A DNA stretch of 56,357 nt. Source: Paenibacillus plantarum. GTDB taxonomy: Bacteria; Bacillota; Bacilli; Paenibacillales; NBRC-103111. Position 1 is the stretch's first letter. Every line of letters begins with the position of its first letter. Shown here one piece after another: positions 7,236-15,634 of this stretch. The translations under genes were made by a program, and so were the position numbers. The stretch spans positions 1 to 56,357 of the forward strand of contig NZ_WHNY01000076.1 in the NCBI RefSeq assembly GCF_013141695.1, read 5' to 3'. The notes under the pieces are model-generated. The model saw nothing but the letters and a program-made list of their open reading frames with translations, searched no databases and was not told where the DNA came from.

Positions 7236-8004
7236 AACGGTCAAAATACGTATCCATCAGCCGCAGCTGTTTCGCCTCAGGCGCTCGCTCTTGTACTATG
7301 TTATTCACGGTTAGCCTGGCCAAATCCATTAAGTTATGATCACGGCTAAGGTGCGCCATATAGACAGACTTCGTCTTATTCGTCATGATATCACAGAGCG
7401 CTTCACCTGCGGCTTCGTTGGATAAATGTCCCTTGTCTCCGAGAATACGTCGCTTAATGCTCCATGGATAATGCCCCACGCGCAGCATGTCCACATCATG
7501 ATTGGTTTCCAGAACCAAGGCATCCGAATCCGAGATCTTTTCTTTTACTTTTTCGCTCATATATCCAAGATCCGTTACGACGCTTAACTTCTGTTCCCCT
7601 TCATAAAAGACGTAACCCACCGGCTCCGCCGCATCATGCGAAATCCCGAAGGATTCCACCTTCAATGAGCCGAACTCCTCTACGCCGCCTGTATCCATCA
7701 CACGCTTGTTGCCTTCGGCGATCACGCCAATTTGGCGATCTAACTCAACCCACGTCTTCTCATTGGCGTATATCGGCACATCATATTTCCGAGCGAACGC
7801 ACCGAGTCCCTTAATATGATCAGAATGCTCGTGCGTGACGAGAATGCCGTCAATACTACTCGCGGCGAGCTCCCGCTCCTTCATGAGCAGCTCCATCTTC
7901 TTTGCACTGAAGCCTACGTCAATCAGCAGCTTGACCTCACCGTTATCGACAACTGTTGCATTCCCCGTTGAACCACTTGATAACACCGTAAATCGAATTC
8001 CCAT
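7204..8004 (-). CDS. walJ: MBL-fold metallohydrolase WalJ (YycJ)
   Basis: A 266-residue metallo-beta-lactamase-fold hydrolase, last gene of the wal cluster. Seen: the metal motif THEHSDH with His58, His60, Asp62 and His63, a strand-loop GSSGSTGN near the N-terminus that is typical of YycJ proteins, and further ligands in the ISHDA and MAHLSRDHN segments. The family is related to DNA 5'-3' exonucleases and has been linked to coordinating cell division with replication; its true substrate is unsettled. It lies 54 bases after walI and ends in a 32-base convergent overlap with the small gene at 7026-7235. Confidence 0.95.
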   Translation of the reverse strand: MGIRFTVLSSGSTGNATVVDNGEVKLLIDVGFSAKKMELLMKERELAASSIDGILVTHEHSDHIKGLGAFARKYDVPIYANEKTWVELDRQIGVIAEGNKRVMDTGGVEEFGSLKVESFGISHDAAEPVGYVFYEGEQKLSVVTDLGYMSEKVKEKISDSDALVLETNHDVDMLRVGHYPWSIKRRILGDKGHLSNEAAGEALCDIMTNKTKSVYMAHLSRDHNLMDLARLTVNNIVQERAPEAKQLRLMDTYFDRSTKWDVLDSE

Positions 8005-8058
8005 CTTCCCTACTCCTCTATGCCTACCTGTGTGCCAGTTGGTTATTCCTTGCTAGTG

Positions 8059-8874
8059 TTACTTCTTCGGTGTGTTCTTTGCACCTGGCGCTGGAGAACC
8101 AGTGGATGTCTCTCCGTCACCCTTCAGGCCAAATGGGGTAAGTGCTGCCCCCTTCTCCACCGCGCCATTGAAAGCTTGTAAATAATAAATATCTCCGTTA
8201 TCAATCGTTATGCGCCAGTGCGGATACATCGGCTGTGTTTGCGAGTTATAAGGTTGTCCGTGATACCCCAACCGAACCTCGGTAATAATGGAGCCATCGC
8301 TTAAATAATTGTCCACTAAGCTGCGGACCGCTAATTGGGCCGAAATCATCTTCTGCTCCGTCTGTTCTACCTCTGATTCTACTTCAACGAAAGCTTGACG
8401 GTAACTGGTAATTTCTCCATTTTTCTCATTTAGCTCGACCATCACATCGAATAGTGGAATCTTGCTATACATTTGGGAAAATACATAGATTCCGTCTCGA
8501 CTAATCGCTGAGTCTAGCTGATACATCGTAAAGTTTGGAATCTCCGACAGCGACTGAACCTCTTTACTAGCGCCTTTACCGAGCAGTGCACTCATGTAAA
8601 GTGGTGTTTTGAGCGTTCTCTCCTCGCCTGGCTTGATACTATCATCATATTTCACCGTGATGACTTTCAACTTAGGCGGATCCGTTGGAAGCTCGTCCGC
8701 AAGCCGAATATTTTTGTTGCGGAGCGCACGGTTCAAATCCTCCACAGTACTAGATGGATCCAAGGATACGCCAGTCTGATTGGAACGATTGGTGGACCAC
8801 AGCTGGAAGCCGAGAATCATATTCAGCAGTAAAAATGAAGCGATCAAAATCGACTTGGCCCTACTCCAATTCAT
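8059..8874 (-). CDS. walI: WalK-regulatory protein WalI (YycI)
   Basis: A 271-residue single-pass membrane protein. Seen: MNWSRAKSILIASFLLLNMILGFQLW, a short cytoplasmic start and one transmembrane helix at about residues 8-25, then an extracytoplasmic domain with YycI/YycH-like repeats and a low-complexity tail (STGSPAPGAKNTPKK). In Bacillus, YycI binds YycH and WalK in the membrane and modulates the kinase. It is positioned between walH (31 bases upstream) and walJ, the standard operon order, which supports the name better than overall similarity, since this family diverges fast. Confidence 0.9.
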   Translation of the reverse strand: MNWSRAKSILIASFLLLNMILGFQLWSTNRSNQTGVSLDPSSTVEDLNRALRNKNIRLADELPTDPPKLKVITVKYDDSIKPGEERTLKTPLYMSALLGKGASKEVQSLSEIPNFTMYQLDSAISRDGIYVFSQMYSKIPLFDVMVELNEKNGEITSYRQAFVEVESEVEQTEQKMISAQLAVRSLVDNYLSDGSIITEVRLGYHGQPYNSQTQPMYPHWRITIDNGDIYYLQAFNGAVEKGAALTPFGLKGDGETSTGSPAPGAKNTPKK

Positions 8875-8905
8875 AATCTCACCAACCCTTCCCTGTCATC
8901 TTTGT

Positions 8906-10192
8906 CTATTCAATAAAATCATAGGTTCCGTCACGCAGCTCGATTGCCCACGTACTCGTTAATGTTAATGTCTTCTCCATAATAACCGGACGATACGCTG
9001 GGAATATAGAAACGATGCTGGATCGACGTTGATAATACTGTAATCGTTGCTCTATGGCTTCGCCCGACATCAACTCATTCTCTTTGCGTTGCCCCGACTT
9101 CAGATCGGGAATCACCATCGATCGTTCGAATCCTGAGATAACACCTTTCTGTACTTGCATATTCATCGTTCCAAAGCCTTCTGGCTGTGTGGTTACGATC
9201 GGAAGTGACTCGTAGTATTGGCGGAATATGAACGTCTGGTTGTTCAACAGTTTCTCTGGGGTGCGGGCTACCATATATTTCCCATCCCAACCAATATGCT
9301 GATTGATAAATTTGATGCCAGCCATCAAATCTTCCAACACCTCGGTTTTACTAGCCGCTGGTGCTACTGGATCGAAATACGTCACCCACCGCTGGTCTCG
9401 ATTCAGTTGGAAACCGCGCTTACTATCCGTGTAGATCTCCGAGCCATCCCGTTCTTTCAGATAGCGTGTAATGCCGGGGTCTACGAACAAGCTTTGCTTC
9501 AATTGATCCGCCGTAAGCTGCGTATAAGTAAATGTATAGCTAGGTAGATGCAGCGTCTTCAACGGTAGATAATAATCACCGCTATTCGTAGTCTTATATA
9601 AATTGCTTGGCTCTCCGTAGGCCACGAAATTCTCAACGTCCTTACTCGTGAAATCCGCCCCAATGACTTCATAACCAACACCTGGCGAATCCGTGAAAAA
9701 GAACGCACGAACCTCATCATTTGTCCCCTTGGAGTAGATCCAAATCTTCGTAATTTTGTCGTTCTCAACAGGGATTTCACCTTCGATCCGGAACAGTTGC
9801 TGCAGAATTGTGAAGGGAATTCCTTCCCGGAATCGAATCTCCACACCCAGCTGCTTGGTCCGAACTTCTTCCCAGTTCACATTGACGAGATACATGGACG
9901 TCTTACGGAAGCCTTTGAAGCTACGTTGCTTAATATTATCCAGCAATCTGGTGTAGTAGTAATTACTTGGGTACAACACGGAATGCTGTTGATTTCCTAA
10001 GTGAATGATGAGTTGATCAGGAAATAGCATATCAGCTAGCTCCGCTTGCTTACCGAGCGTTTCCGTCTGCACATAGTTGCTTTGCTTAATGGGCTCAATC
10101 TTCGGAGGGCTATATGAAGCTAGGATAAAGCTCTGATACAAGCTTGTTCCAATCAATAGAACGAGCAAGACCGATTTCAGACTCTCTATCAT
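8906..10192 (-). CDS. walH: WalK-regulatory protein WalH (YycH)
   Basis: A 428-residue membrane-anchored protein that, with WalI, restrains or tunes the WalK kinase through transmembrane contacts. Seen: an N-terminal helix MIESLKSVLLVLLIGTSLYQSFILA (about residues 6-25) followed by a long extracytoplasmic region with no enzyme motif, as in the YycH family. Its start overlaps the walK stop by four bases (ATGA-type overlap), so translation is coupled. The sequence is diverged, as usual for YycH, and operon position carries much of the assignment. Confidence 0.9.
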   Translation of the reverse strand: MIESLKSVLLVLLIGTSLYQSFILASYSPPKIEPIKQSNYVQTETLGKQAELADMLFPDQLIIHLGNQQHSVLYPSNYYYTRLLDNIKQRSFKGFRKTSMYLVNVNWEEVRTKQLGVEIRFREGIPFTILQQLFRIEGEIPVENDKITKIWIYSKGTNDEVRAFFFTDSPGVGYEVIGADFTSKDVENFVAYGEPSNLYKTTNSGDYYLPLKTLHLPSYTFTYTQLTADQLKQSLFVDPGITRYLKERDGSEIYTDSKRGFQLNRDQRWVTYFDPVAPAASKTEVLEDLMAGIKFINQHIGWDGKYMVARTPEKLLNNQTFIFRQYYESLPIVTTQPEGFGTMNMQVQKGVISGFERSMVIPDLKSGQRKENELMSGEAIEQRLQYYQRRSSIVSIFPAYRPVIMEKTLTLTSTWAIELRDGTYDFIE

Positions 10193-12024
10193 ACTTCACC
10201 CTCCTCTTCCTGCCTAATCGGTAATGTAAATAGGACGCGCGTTCCTTGACCTAGCTCTGACTCTAATGCAATCGTCCCACCATGTGCTTTCACTATTTCC
10301 CGGGCAATGGATAGACCTAATCCTGTGCCTCCCATGTTGCGAGAGCGTGCTTTATCTACGCGATAGAAACGGTCGAAAATCCGGGAAAGGTCTTTCTTCG
10401 GAATCCCCATCCCGTTATCTTGCACGGATATTTCCAATATCTCTTTATCTATCTTGCGAGCTTCCAAGCGAATCGTACCTTCGTCGCCAGTATATTTAAT
10501 CGCATTAGATACCAAATTATCGAGCACCTGATCAATTTTATCTCGATCAAGCAAGAGACTCGTTACACCATATTCCACGTGTAACATAATTTGAATTTTC
10601 CGTTGCTGCAGCTGAAAAGAAAACCGGTCCGCGACCTCCTCCAGCATCTCGCTGACGAGCGTCGAGGACTTGCTCATCATCGACTGCTTCGAATCCAGCC
10701 GCGAGAGATGCAAGAGATCCGTCACCAAGCGGATCATCCGCTCGGTTTCGCTACGCGTCACGCTGATGAAGCGTGACGCCAGCTGTGGCTCCTCGATAGC
10801 TCCGTCATCGAGCGCCTCGAGGTAGCTCTTGATCGTCGTCAGCGGTGTGCGCAGCTCATGAGAGACGTTCGCCACGAACTCTCGTCTGGCTTGCTCCAGC
10901 TTCTCCTGATCCGTTACGTCCTGCAGCACCGCGATGATCCCGTGCTGGCCCTCGCCACGCTTATGAATCGGCGTAAACGTAATACGAACCGACAGCTGTT
11001 CATCCTCGTCGTCTGGCAGCTGAATATCCAGCAGCGTCGTATTCACTTGCCCCGTGACCAAGCCGCGGATCGTATCTATCGGAATCCCGATGACTTCGGA
11101 TATATCCAATCCCAGCGTTGTTTCCTCTTCCACCTGCAAGATTTGCTTCGCCCGACGATTCAATACGATTACTTGTCCTCTATCATCCGTAGCGATAACA
11201 CCGTCATTCATATTCGTTAGAATGGAAGCAAGCTTCTCCTTCTCTTCTTCATTGAGCGAGAGCGCCTCTTTCAGTCGATTCATCATGAAATTAAAGGTCT
11301 GCCCCAGCTGGCCGATCTCGTCGGTCCCCTGAATGATGACCTGTTGATCAAAATTCCCCTCAGCTACCGCTGTTGCCTGCTTCGTAATCTCTTTAATAGG
11401 GTTCGTAATCGTGCTCGTTAAGAGAACACCTAATAAGGCAGTCAACCCTAGGGCAATCAACGTCGCCGAAATGAGGATTCGGTTAATGGAACGAATCGTC
11501 TTGTACACATCTTCCATGGAGGCGATGATGTACACCGCCCCTAAGACACGGGCCCCGCTGCCGACTGGCTTCGCGATAATAACCTTTCGATATCCATCTT
11601 CGTCCGTGAAGATCCGTTGATTATCTTTGATCCCTTGCAAGGCTCGAATGACTTCGGGTTGTGTATTTTTTTGCTTCAAATGACTGGCGACCGATGTGCT
11701 AATCACATTACCATTCGCATCAATGATTTGAATTTCCGCATTATTAATGGAAAAAAGATTGCTCACGAATTCATTTAAATCCGCGTAGGTTTTCTTGCCC
11801 TCGGTCGCATTCTTGCTCTCCTGATCCCCCGTCAAATACGATTCAACGAAGCCAGCAAGCAGCGTGACCTGACTATTGCGGGATGCTAGGAAATCATTCT
11901 TAAAATATGTTTCTACCGTCTTATAGAAATACACCCCAATGAGCTGCATCGCGATCAGAATCAGCAGAACATAAATAATAATTAGCTTCGCTTGAATCGA
12001 TTGAAAGAAGCGGATGCCCTTCAT
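10189..12024 (-). CDS. walK: essential cell-wall sensor histidine kinase WalK (YycG)
   Basis: A 611-residue kinase that, with WalR, matches peptidoglycan hydrolase activity to growth. Domains in order: transmembrane helix 1 (about 13-34), extracellular sensor (35-180), transmembrane helix 2 (about 182-203), HAMP (205-257), PAS (262-370), the dimerisation/phosphoacceptor domain with His389 (VSHELRTP), and an HATPase with the N box NLVSNAIKYT, the G1 box DNGMGIPK, the F box FDRFYRVD and the G2 box GGTGLGLSIA. Length and architecture match Bacillus WalK. It starts two bases after walR and overlaps walH by four. Confidence 0.97.
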   Translation of the reverse strand: MKGIRFFQSIQAKLIIIYVLLILIAMQLIGVYFYKTVETYFKNDFLASRNSQVTLLAGFVESYLTGDQESKNATEGKKTYADLNEFVSNLFSINNAEIQIIDANGNVISTSVASHLKQKNTQPEVIRALQGIKDNQRIFTDEDGYRKVIIAKPVGSGARVLGAVYIIASMEDVYKTIRSINRILISATLIALGLTALLGVLLTSTITNPIKEITKQATAVAEGNFDQQVIIQGTDEIGQLGQTFNFMMNRLKEALSLNEEEKEKLASILTNMNDGVIATDDRGQVIVLNRRAKQILQVEEETTLGLDISEVIGIPIDTIRGLVTGQVNTTLLDIQLPDDEDEQLSVRITFTPIHKRGEGQHGIIAVLQDVTDQEKLEQARREFVANVSHELRTPLTTIKSYLEALDDGAIEEPQLASRFISVTRSETERMIRLVTDLLHLSRLDSKQSMMSKSSTLVSEMLEEVADRFSFQLQQRKIQIMLHVEYGVTSLLLDRDKIDQVLDNLVSNAIKYTGDEGTIRLEARKIDKEILEISVQDNGMGIPKKDLSRIFDRFYRVDKARSRNMGGTGLGLSIAREIVKAHGGTIALESELGQGTRVLFTLPIRQEEEGEV

Positions 12025-12026
12025 GT

Positions 12027-12746
12027 TTAGAAGCCACCGGCTTTCGGACTGCGCATCAAGTAGCCCAGACCCCTGCGCGTCATGATATATTCTGGACGAC
12101 TTGGATCCGTCTCCAGCTTCTCGCGCAGACGGCGAATCGTCACATCGACAGTTCGTACGTCGCCGAAATATTCAAAGCCCCACACCGCTTGCAGCAGGTG
12201 CTCACGGGTCATTACTTTGCCGGAGTTTTTGGCCAAATATTGAATGAGCTCGAACTCCCGATGTGTCAGATCAAGGGGTGTTCCATCCTTGTAAACCATG
12301 TACATGTCGTTATCGATAAAAAGCGCATGAATGCGCATCCCATTCCGCTGCGCCTCCGGCTCGTTCGGTGCCGTTTGCACCTTCGTTTGTCTGCGCAGAT
12401 GCGCCTTCACACGGGCGAGCAGCTCCCTGGTGCCGAATGGCTTCGTCACATAGTCGTCTGCGCCCATCTCTAAGCCCAGAACCTTGTCCAGCTCTGTATC
12501 CTTCGCTGTCAGCATAATAATCGGCGTATTGAGCTTAGAGCGCACCTCACGGCATACGTCCATGCCATCCTTCACAGGCAGCATGAGATCAAGCAAGATC
12601 AGATCTGGCTGCTCCGAGAACGCAAGCTCAACAGCGCTTCCACCATCGTACGCACAGATGACCTGATAGCCCTCTTTCTCCAGGTTAAACTTCAAAATAT
12701 CTGCAATTGGTTGTTCGTCATCCACCACGAGAATTTTTCCAAACAT
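12027..12746 (-). CDS. walR: essential response regulator WalR (YycF)
   Basis: A 239-residue OmpR-type regulator. The receiver domain occupies residues 1-120 with the phosphoacceptor Asp53 (LLDLMLP) and the acidic pair at Asp9/Asp10; the C-terminal winged helix spans about 135-235 (LTHREFELIQYLAKN, VDVTIRRLREKLE). It binds direct TGTWAH repeats upstream of autolysin genes. The start at 12746 (MFGKILVVDD) has GGCGGTGG upstream and gives the canonical N-terminus; the open frame extends 54 bases further without good initiation signals. It is the first gene of walR-K-H-I-J. Confidence 0.97.
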   Translation of the reverse strand: MFGKILVVDDEQPIADILKFNLEKEGYQVICAYDGGSAVELAFSEQPDLILLDLMLPVKDGMDVCREVRSKLNTPIIMLTAKDTELDKVLGLEMGADDYVTKPFGTRELLARVKAHLRRQTKVQTAPNEPEAQRNGMRIHALFIDNDMYMVYKDGTPLDLTHREFELIQYLAKNSGKVMTREHLLQAVWGFEYFGDVRTVDVTIRRLREKLETDPSRPEYIMTRRGLGYLMRSPKAGGF

Positions 12747-12873
12747 GCGACCACCGCCTACTATAAAGTAACTGACGCTAACACGCCCGATCGCGTGCAA
12801 CTGCCAGAGTTAGATCCGTTTTTCAGCCAGTAATTTCCTACATACTCTTCTTCATTTTAACATACATTGATTG

Positions 12874-12918
12874 AAAAAGAGACAAGGCCCCCCGAGTTGT
12901 CCGGATCGACCTTGCCTC
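12874..12918 (-). terminator. intrinsic terminator after the M23 peptidase gene
   Basis: On the minus strand GAGGCAAGG pairs with CCTTGTCTC (one G-T) across a 22-nt loop, followed by TTTTT. It starts 10 bases past the stop codon and separates the peptidase from walR. Confidence 0.75.
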
Positions 12919-12928
12919 TTATCTCATC

Positions 12929-14488
12929 TTAACGATTCAAATATTTCAAAGGATTTTCCAAGTTACCGCTGCTGTGTATTTCAAAATGCAAATGCACACC
13001 AGTAGAGTCGCCTGTGCTCCCCATAATTCCAATTTTTTCGCCCTTTTCGACGATGGTGCCTGACTTCGTAGTAATTTGGCTTAAATGCCCATAAAGTGTT
13101 TCATATCCGTTGAGATGGTTAATAATAATATAATTGCCGTAATCTGACTTATAGCCCGTTTCGATGACCTTGCCGTTATCTGCTGCCATAATATTTCTGT
13201 TACCTGTGATGTCGATGCCCTTATGTAACTTGCCCCAACGATAACCGAATGTACTTGAGATACTAGGAGAAATAACAGGCCACGCGAACTTCCCTGTACC
13301 TTCACCTTTAATAACTTTTGTCCCTTTTTTCACCTTAGCGGTGACGGGCTGATCAATGATTTCTTCGTTCACGACTTGCTCTTCGGTCATTAAACCATCA
13401 ACCTTCGTCACTTGAATGGTTACTTTCTTAAGGCCATTCTTTCCTGGCGAAATCGGTTGGACGACGCCTAAGCGCATCGAATCGTCTTTCACATACTCCG
13501 TATCGTACTGAATCTCTTGATTCTTTACGATTTTCTCCGTCGTTTTCACAGAAAGCGTTGGCTTCAGCACGGTAACTTCCAATTGATTTCCGATTTTAAG
13601 CTTATCATCTTGAAGGCCTGGATTATTATCATAAATAAATTGCTTGGTGATGCCTAATTTCTTCGCAATACAAGAAACGCAGTCACCTTCAACAACCGTG
13701 TACTTCGCTGGTGCAACATCGCCAGTTTGCAGGGTCTTCACGACATCATCTGGCTTCGCTAATTCCGTTGGATCGATAGGAACTTCCTCTTGATCGACCT
13801 TTTGAACGAATTCCACCTTTTCAAGCTCGGATGGTGCTGTTGAGATATCCTCACCTAGACCGGTAGATAAGGCAGCTACTTTTTCGCTATTTTTCCCTTT
13901 GGGTGTAAATGGTTCGCTGACTTGATTCAGAATCTGATTGGCTGTTGCCTGATCCTTCACAATCGCTACCGTCTTGCCATCTACTTTCAGTGCCACACCC
14001 ACAGGTTGCGGTATGAGCATTTGATCCAAGGAGGAAATAACACCGGAATCGTCCGTTTTCATATTGTAAGCCCTTTCAGACGTGTAGGTGATTCCGTCTG
14101 TTTTAAGCACGACATGAACATTTGGAAAATCCTTCTGAACATCTAACGGTTTGTTCTTCTTATATTCATCAATTATCTTATTATCGCTTACGATACCCAC
14201 TTCTTGGTTGTTAAGCATCACATGATACACTTCATCCATGCCCGCTTCTACATACTGATGTCCGGTGAACGTAATCACTCCCGTAAGTGCAATAACACCT
14301 ACGCCTACTGCAAGAGACCATTTATGTCGTTTGATTACCGTTAGTGTCGTGGATGTCTGAACATCGGCTGATTGAACTTCCTCTAGCTGCTTGTCTGATA
14401 ATGATTCATTTCCGGTCAAGCTTTCTCGCTTAGGCGTGAATCTCTTAACGAGATCCATGACAAAACGCATTCCCCTGAAACCTGTCAT
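12929..14488 (-). CDS. M23 endopeptidase with LysM and G5 domains
   Basis: A 519-residue cell-wall hydrolase expected to cut peptide cross-links of peptidoglycan. Seen: a 55-residue cytoplasmic start, a membrane segment at 56-76, a long linker, a LysM repeat at about 262-306 (YTVVEGDCVSCIAKKLGI), a G5 domain at about 308-390, and a LytM/M23 domain from 410 with the zinc ligands His422 and Asp426 (HKGID), catalytic His468 (YGHLS) and His499/His501 (HLHFE). All M23 motifs are intact, so it should be active. It lies directly upstream of walR on the same strand, a plausible WalR-regulated neighbour, but no direct-repeat WalR box is seen. A GGGAGAAG ribosome-binding site precedes the ATG. Confidence 0.95.
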   Translation of the reverse strand: MTGFRGMRFVMDLVKRFTPKRESLTGNESLSDKQLEEVQSADVQTSTTLTVIKRHKWSLAVGVGVIALTGVITFTGHQYVEAGMDEVYHVMLNNQEVGIVSDNKIIDEYKKNKPLDVQKDFPNVHVVLKTDGITYTSERAYNMKTDDSGVISSLDQMLIPQPVGVALKVDGKTVAIVKDQATANQILNQVSEPFTPKGKNSEKVAALSTGLGEDISTAPSELEKVEFVQKVDQEEVPIDPTELAKPDDVVKTLQTGDVAPAKYTVVEGDCVSCIAKKLGITKQFIYDNNPGLQDDKLKIGNQLEVTVLKPTLSVKTTEKIVKNQEIQYDTEYVKDDSMRLGVVQPISPGKNGLKKVTIQVTKVDGLMTEEQVVNEEIIDQPVTAKVKKGTKVIKGEGTGKFAWPVISPSISSTFGYRWGKLHKGIDITGNRNIMAADNGKVIETGYKSDYGNYIIINHLNGYETLYGHLSQITTKSGTIVEKGEKIGIMGSTGDSTGVHLHFEIHSSGNLENPLKYLNR

Positions 14489-14805
14489 GATCTTCTCCCT
14501 TTGAACGGTTTTGCATCCCTAGAGTAAACACTCGTAGATACATAAATAAACCTTGATTAGACATAATATCCATTATGTTGTCTTTCTTTTGTTAAATTTA
14601 ACACACTTTCCGTGCCTATTTCAACAAAATACTCGATTACCATGTGATAGATTCGTGTCCACCACCAAAAGAAGTCGCTAAAAGTCTATTTTTTTGTTCG
14701 AAATCCCAACTGTTTTGCCTGCAAGTTAAGAGAAATGACGAATAGGCATGAAACTTAGAAGGGAAGCTACGGATTGAGATCCATGGTCAGCAACTTCCCC
14801 TGAGC
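14489..14805. promoter_or_regulatory. M23 gene upstream region with two palindromes
   Basis: A 317-base gap. TGTTAAATTTAACA (14590-14603) is a perfect 14-bp palindrome, and ACATAAT-ATCC-ATTATGT lies nearer the gene at about 14558-14575. A weak minus-strand promoter TTGAAA-18 bp-TAAATT would place the 14-bp palindrome over its -10 box. Near 14760-14800 a GGGAAG/CTTCCC pair may end the 14806-15483 gene. Protein binding is inferred. Confidence 0.4.
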
Positions 14806-15483
14806 CTAGTACTTATTTAATATATCTGTTAATTGCGATAGCTCTTTGTCACTCAAATACTTCTTAAGTGTCGCGTTTACTTCATCAAGTTCTTGCGTAG
14901 TAATCCCATCTTCCAGGATCGCGGATAGTGTCTGCACCTCGGTCTGCGGCAGTTTAGCGACAACAAGTGAAAATATTTTCATTTTATCATCGCTTGAGAG
15001 GGCTTCTTTCTTTTTCGCAAAATCCTCTGTGGACATAACCAGCTCCTTCTTCTCGCTCTCCTCCGTTCGAGCGCTTCCCATCACGGCTACCGCATCGTCT
15101 TGATTCACAGTCGATGTGTCTAAACCGCCGCTTGACGAACTAATTCCGCCCACAGGTTGTTGATCATTCGGATTTGGACTTGAACTCGGGCTTGGAAAGG
15201 CTCCTGACGGGCCCCGACTAGGAGTTGGCGAAGGCTTCGTTGTTGGGGTTACTTCTACGGCAGCCTTCTTCCCCTCGTCTTTCCCCTTAACTATATTCAA
15301 CTCTCCCACCAATCTTGACGCAAATTCACCAAATTGAATCTTTTTACCCATCGCTGGTAGCTGATATTGTCGAAATATATCCTCCACGTACATGTTCACC
15401 ACGTACCATGTTGTAAACATCGTAATTGATGTAATAAGGACGGTACTTATGACGATTTTACTTAACCAAGTTAATAGTTTCAT
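14806..15483 (-). CDS. uncharacterised membrane-anchored protein with Ser/Pro-rich linker
   Basis: I do not recognise a family. The 225-residue product has a signal-anchor helix at about residues 8-30 (ISTVLITSITMFTTWYVV), a short amphipathic stretch, a low-complexity linker rich in Pro, Ser, Thr, Gly and Asn at about 80-140, and a charged helical C-terminus containing two similar segments, LSSDDKMKIFSLVVAKLP and LSDKELSQLTDILNKY, suggesting a small helical domain. I start at 15483 because AGGAGTG precedes it; an in-frame start 75 bases upstream has only AGGG. It lies between purA and the cell-wall peptidase, each on the same strand and each with its own terminator, so it may be independently expressed. 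A cell-envelope role is only inference. Confidence 0.75.
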   Translation of the reverse strand: MKLLTWLSKIVISTVLITSITMFTTWYVVNMYVEDIFRQYQLPAMGKKIQFGEFASRLVGELNIVKGKDEGKKAAVEVTPTTKPSPTPSRGPSGAFPSPSSSPNPNDQQPVGGISSSSGGLDTSTVNQDDAVAVMGSARTEESEKKELVMSTEDFAKKKEALSSDDKMKIFSLVVAKLPQTEVQTLSAILEDGITTQELDEVNATLKKYLSDKELSQLTDILNKY

Positions 15484-15576
15484 ACGATTTATATCACTCC
15501 TAACATTGCTTCCAGCTAGATATCCTTCTCCTCCCAGTATGGACGAAAACCCTGCCATTATATCCCTGTAGGAAAA

Positions 15577-15616
15577 AAGAAAAATCCCCTAAGCTGCAAG
15601 AGCAGCCTAGAGGATT
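15577..15616 (-). terminator. intrinsic terminator after purA
   Basis: On the minus strand AATCCTCTAGGCTGC pairs with GCAGCTTAGGGGATT across a 4-nt loop (two imperfect pairs) and is followed by TTTTTCTTTTTT. It begins 18 bases past the stop codon of purA. Confidence 0.92.
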
Positions 15617-15634
15617 ATTTAGCTTATCTATGAA

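Noticed and set aside
14760..14800. GGGAAG/CTTCCC pair as a terminator
   Set aside because: Six base pairs, long loop and no T run; kept only as a remark.
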